From Firmicutes bacterium UBA6418 (GTDB lineage Bacteria > Bacillota > Clostridia > Peptostreptococcales > Anaerovoracaceae), in contig DJPG01000035.1 of the NCBI GenBank assembly GCA_002439735.1, forward strand, positions 1-9,021: 9,021 nucleotides of DNA. Reading direction: 5' to 3'. Position numbers and translations under genes: made by a program. The notes under the pieces were generated by a model, which worked only from the letters and a program-made list of their open reading frames with translations, searched no databases and was not told the DNA's origin. Positions 6,547 to 9,021 of this stretch are shown piece by piece. The stretch's first letter is position 1. The number at the start of each line of letters is the position of its first letter.

Positions 6547-6591
6547 GATAGTTCCTCCTTCACAATCTGCGTGATACTTTGGTTCTATGTC

Positions 6592-6619
6592 ACACAGCGG
6601 CGGTTTCCCGCCGCTGTGT
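6592..6619 (-). terminator. Strong hairpin between the glycyl radical enzyme gene and ortA
   Basis: Twelve perfect base pairs: ACACAGCGGCGG (6592-6603), loop TTTC, CCGCCGCTGTGT (6608-6619). It begins 12 bases after the stop codon of the upstream gene. On the transcribed minus strand an A-rich stretch precedes it and no U-tract follows. It could partly terminate transcription or stabilise the upstream message, so that more radical enzyme than thiolase is made; ortA has no clear promoter of its own in the remaining 45 bases. Confidence 0.6.
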
Positions 6620-6631
6620 AGTTTTATTTGC

Positions 6632-8989
6632 TTACAGACCCGTCTGAATGGTTCTTTCAATAATGTTCTCCTGAATGTTTTCCTCAAGATTTACGAAGAA
6701 TGCGGAGTAGCCTGCTACACGAACGAGCATATTGCGGTAGTTTTCCGGGTGCTTCTGCGCATCTCTTAAGGTTTCATTGTTCACGACGTTGATCTGCATA
6801 TGGCTGCCTCTCATGCCAAAGTGAGCCTTCAGTACTGTTTCCAGGATGTCGATACCCTTTTCGCCCTCTACGATCTGCGGGTCAAACCGCTGGTTGAGCA
6901 GCATACCTGCCTGGAAGTGGCTCTGATCGATGGAGTCAAGAGACTTCACGACCGCAGTCGGTCCGCATACATCGCAGCCGATCATCGGGGAAGCGTTATC
7001 CGCAAGCGGGGTAAACGCGTGTCTGCCGTCCGGCGTTGCCGTGATGTTCTTGCCGAGCTGTACGTTGTAGGACTGCGTCGCGCACAAGGATGTGAACACG
7101 CCGCCTCTGCCGCTGGTGTACTTCTTGATCTCAATGTCCGCGCTTTCCGCAGCGAACTGCGCGAATTTATCCGCGTCCGGATTGTCGTTGCCATATTTCG
7201 GCGCCTTGTTGATGAGCATCTGACGGAGATTTTCCTTGCCCTTGAAGTCGGTTTCCAACAGGTTCATGAGCTCATCCATTGTGATGTAGTGCTTCTTGAA
7301 TACGCACTCTTCGATCGCCGCGAAGGAGTCCGCGATGTTTGCAAGACCGGTTACGGCGCTGACTTCCCATCTGTGGTCGCAACCCTTATCCTGCAGAAGT
7401 CTGCCTTTTTCGATGCAGCCCTGCGTGAAAGCTGACGCAATGAGCGTCGGCATCGTATACGCATGAATGGACACCAGGCGGTTGAACTTGCCGACAAACC
7501 GCTTCATAAAATACGCAAGCTGTTCCAGGTAAGCTTCCTGAAGCTGCTCGATCGAAGTAAAGGTCCGGACATCGCCGGTCTTCGGTCCAAGCTGCTTGCC
7601 GGTTACCGGGTCAACGCCATTGTGGAGCGTGATTTCAAAAACCTTGATCGTGTTGAAGAAACCAAGCATCGACTGGTAGTCGGATTGTCCCGGAACGATC
7701 GGCTCCGTGCATCCGGACGGAACCCAATCGCGTGCCTGTTCCAGGGTGAAGCCCAGATCCATGAGCGCAGGGATACCGTTGTTGTCGTCGAAGAAAGCCG
7801 GGTGGCTGCCACCTTCGAGCGCGACCTTGATCGCAAGGCGGAAGGTTTCTTCGTCCACATGTTCATGATAGCGGAACGAGACCGGCGGCTCCTTGGTCTG
7901 CAGATCTTCCATGCCATGGAGAATGAGGCGCGTCAGGTCATTGCAGGCGTCGCTTCCATCCGGCTTCTGACCGCCGATGGCCATCTGGATATAAAGCGCG
8001 CAGCCCGGGTAGGCACCGGATTCATATTCGTCTCTGAGATACCACATTTCTTCAATCCGGAGCTTGAGTTCGTGAATGATGTCACCGAGTTCCTGCTCCG
8101 GAACGCCTGCCGCGATGTCCTTTTCGTAGAACGGATACATATACTGGTCGAATCTGCCGAGCGGATGAATATATCCCATGTTCTCGGTCATGATCGCGTC
8201 GTGCGTCAAAAGCACAAGCTGCGCAGCCTGTGTGAAATTCTGCGGCGGATTCTCCGGTACGACTCTGCAGTTTTCCGCGATGGTTTCGTACATTTTTTTC
8301 TGTGCGGGATCCTGGCAGCCGGCTGCAAGCTCATCCGCCAGATCCGCATAACGGTGCGCCAGTGTGATCACAGCCTCCATCGCCGTAATCATGCCCTCCC
8401 ACTTGATTCTCTGATCCGTGTTTTCGATGGTCATATCGTCATGGAGCGCCGCGATCTTCTCTTTGCATTCGTCAATATAGTAGCGGTAGCCTTTCTTAAC
8501 GAGGTTCTGATAGTCAGGCGCATGGCACATGGTGGAGCATTTCTGGATTCCTCTGGTAAAGAGACCGGCATTCACTAATTCATGTTCTTCTTCGGTCATA
8601 ATCGCGTCGGTATAATCGCCAAACGTGTGACCTTGCCAAATCTTCGCGATTTCTCTGAGCTCATCCTTTTCGCCCGGAAGATACTGGAACGGGTCGAATT
8701 GGCGCGTGTCGAAGGTCTCGGTAGCTTCCGGAAGCCAGTCGATGATCTCAGGAAAAATCGGAACCGCGTGTGTCCTGGATGCGAGGCTGCCTACCAAAAG
8801 CGAATCTTCTTCGATGTAGATCTTTCTGGTCTCGCAGAAAAGCTTGAAGAGTTCGGCTCTTCTGCGGACGATCGGCTCCATGGACGGCGTCTGATAGAAC
8901 TTCGTCGCGATTCTTGCCCGATCGAGGCAGATGGTCGGCGTTGTATTTCGGATCCGGTCTCGGATTTTTTCAATTCTCGGTGATAACAT
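6632..8989 (-). CDS. hplG: Glycyl radical enzyme, probable 4-hydroxyproline C-N lyase (HplG-like)
   Basis: Oxygen-sensitive radical eliminase of the pyruvate formate-lyase superfamily, 785 residues, the usual length. The glycyl radical loop is RVAGYSA with Gly760. The thiyl-radical Cys is Cys427 in VPSGCTEP, with Glu429 two residues later as the general base typical of eliminases. There is no Cys-Cys pair, so it is not pyruvate formate-lyase. The middle TPDGRHAFTPLADNASP (652-668) and LLNQRF (697-702) are family-typical. The hydroxyproline dehydratase HypD has, from memory, SGCVETG at the active site, so this is a different branch. The product is inferred from ortA and ortB downstream: H-abstraction at C4 and C5-N cleavage of 4-hydroxyproline gives AKP, their substrate. 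The stereoisomer used cannot be read from sequence. ATG 8987-8989 has AAAGGAG (8998-9004) eight bases ahead. The required radical SAM activase is not in the window. Confidence 0.72.
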   Translation of the reverse strand: MLSPRIEKIRDRIRNTTPTICLDRARIATKFYQTPSMEPIVRRRAELFKLFCETRKIYIEEDSLLVGSLASRTHAVPIFPEIIDWLPEATETFDTRQFDPFQYLPGEKDELREIAKIWQGHTFGDYTDAIMTEEEHELVNAGLFTRGIQKCSTMCHAPDYQNLVKKGYRYYIDECKEKIAALHDDMTIENTDQRIKWEGMITAMEAVITLAHRYADLADELAAGCQDPAQKKMYETIAENCRVVPENPPQNFTQAAQLVLLTHDAIMTENMGYIHPLGRFDQYMYPFYEKDIAAGVPEQELGDIIHELKLRIEEMWYLRDEYESGAYPGCALYIQMAIGGQKPDGSDACNDLTRLILHGMEDLQTKEPPVSFRYHEHVDEETFRLAIKVALEGGSHPAFFDDNNGIPALMDLGFTLEQARDWVPSGCTEPIVPGQSDYQSMLGFFNTIKVFEITLHNGVDPVTGKQLGPKTGDVRTFTSIEQLQEAYLEQLAYFMKRFVGKFNRLVSIHAYTMPTLIASAFTQGCIEKGRLLQDKGCDHRWEVSAVTGLANIADSFAAIEECVFKKHYITMDELMNLLETDFKGKENLRQMLINKAPKYGNDNPDADKFAQFAAESADIEIKKYTSGRGGVFTSLCATQSYNVQLGKNITATPDGRHAFTPLADNASPMIGCDVCGPTAVVKSLDSIDQSHFQAGMLLNQRFDPQIVEGEKGIDILETVLKAHFGMRGSHMQINVVNNETLRDAQKHPENYRNMLVRVAGYSAFFVNLEENIQENIIERTIQTGL

Positions 8990-8997
8990 GATGGGTT

Positions 8998-9004
8998 CTC
9001 CTTT
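8998..9004 (-). promoter_or_regulatory. Ribosome binding site of the glycyl radical enzyme gene
   Basis: AAAGGAG on the minus strand, eight bases before the ATG at 8989. It fixes the start. The promoter, or an upstream gene of the same operon, lies beyond the window edge. Confidence 0.85.
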
Positions 9005-9021
9005 CTGGATGGTAGCATGTT

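Noticed and set aside
7463..8578. 371-codon open frame on the plus strand opposite the glycyl radical gene
   Set aside because: It is antisense to a well-supported gene in GC-rich DNA, with no recognisable domain and no good ribosome site.
6632..8989. Pyruvate formate-lyase or hydroxyproline dehydratase HypD
   Set aside because: No adjacent Cys-Cys pair as in pyruvate formate-lyase; the Cys loop differs from the HypD sequence I remember; and a dehydratase product (pyrroline-5-carboxylate) would not feed OrtAB.

Overview
The window looks like a chromosomal segment of an anaerobic, amino-acid-fermenting member of the Bacillota, probably class Clostridia. The evidence is strong GGAGG-type ribosome sites, the WalJ-RlmH gene pair typical of Firmicutes, an oxygen-sensitive glycyl radical enzyme, and the OrtA/OrtB thiolase known from clostridial ornithine fermentation. 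No rRNA, tRNA, CRISPR array or insertion sequence was seen.

Layout, left to right. (1) 7-1510, minus strand: a type II restriction-modification pair, methyltransferase first, then an Eco47II-like endonuclease. It is AT-rich compared with most of the window (hand counts of 35% and 38% GC in two 60-base lines, against 58-62% in lines from rlmH, ortB and the glycyl radical gene). It starts immediately after rlmH, has its own strong promoter, and both genes appear to carry a one-base frame error. (2) 1618-2922, minus: walJ(yycJ)-rlmH, a housekeeping operon with a clear promoter at 3007-3035. (3) 3163-3735, plus: an RNase HI with an enlarged C-terminal loop, divergent from walJ. (4) 3776-4504, minus: a chromosomal TraX-family membrane protein, convergent with rnhA. 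(5) 4505-4807: intergenic, with a possible traX promoter and a 15-bp hairpin. (6) 4808-8989, minus: a catabolic unit, glycyl radical enzyme (likely HplG) then ortA then ortB. ortA and ortB overlap in TAATG, and an 85-base gap with a 12-bp hairpin separates the first two genes.

The catabolic unit is the most interesting part. OrtAB splits 2-amino-4-oxopentanoate with CoA into acetyl-CoA and alanine. In ornithine fermentation that substrate comes from diaminopentanoate dehydrogenase. Here the gene in front is a glycyl radical eliminase. Radical formation at the hydroxyl-bearing C4 of 4-hydroxyproline followed by C5-N cleavage would open the ring directly to 2-amino-4-oxopentanoate. The three genes therefore read as a short hydroxyproline-to-acetyl-CoA-plus-alanine pathway. 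I recall such a C-N lyase being described as HplG, so this is probably a homologue rather than a new reaction. The radical SAM activase and any transporter are not in the window and would lie upstream (beyond 9021).

The second point of interest is the placement of the restriction-modification genes at the 3' end of rlmH. This is the same site used by staphylococcal SCC elements, which suggests arrival on a mobile element.
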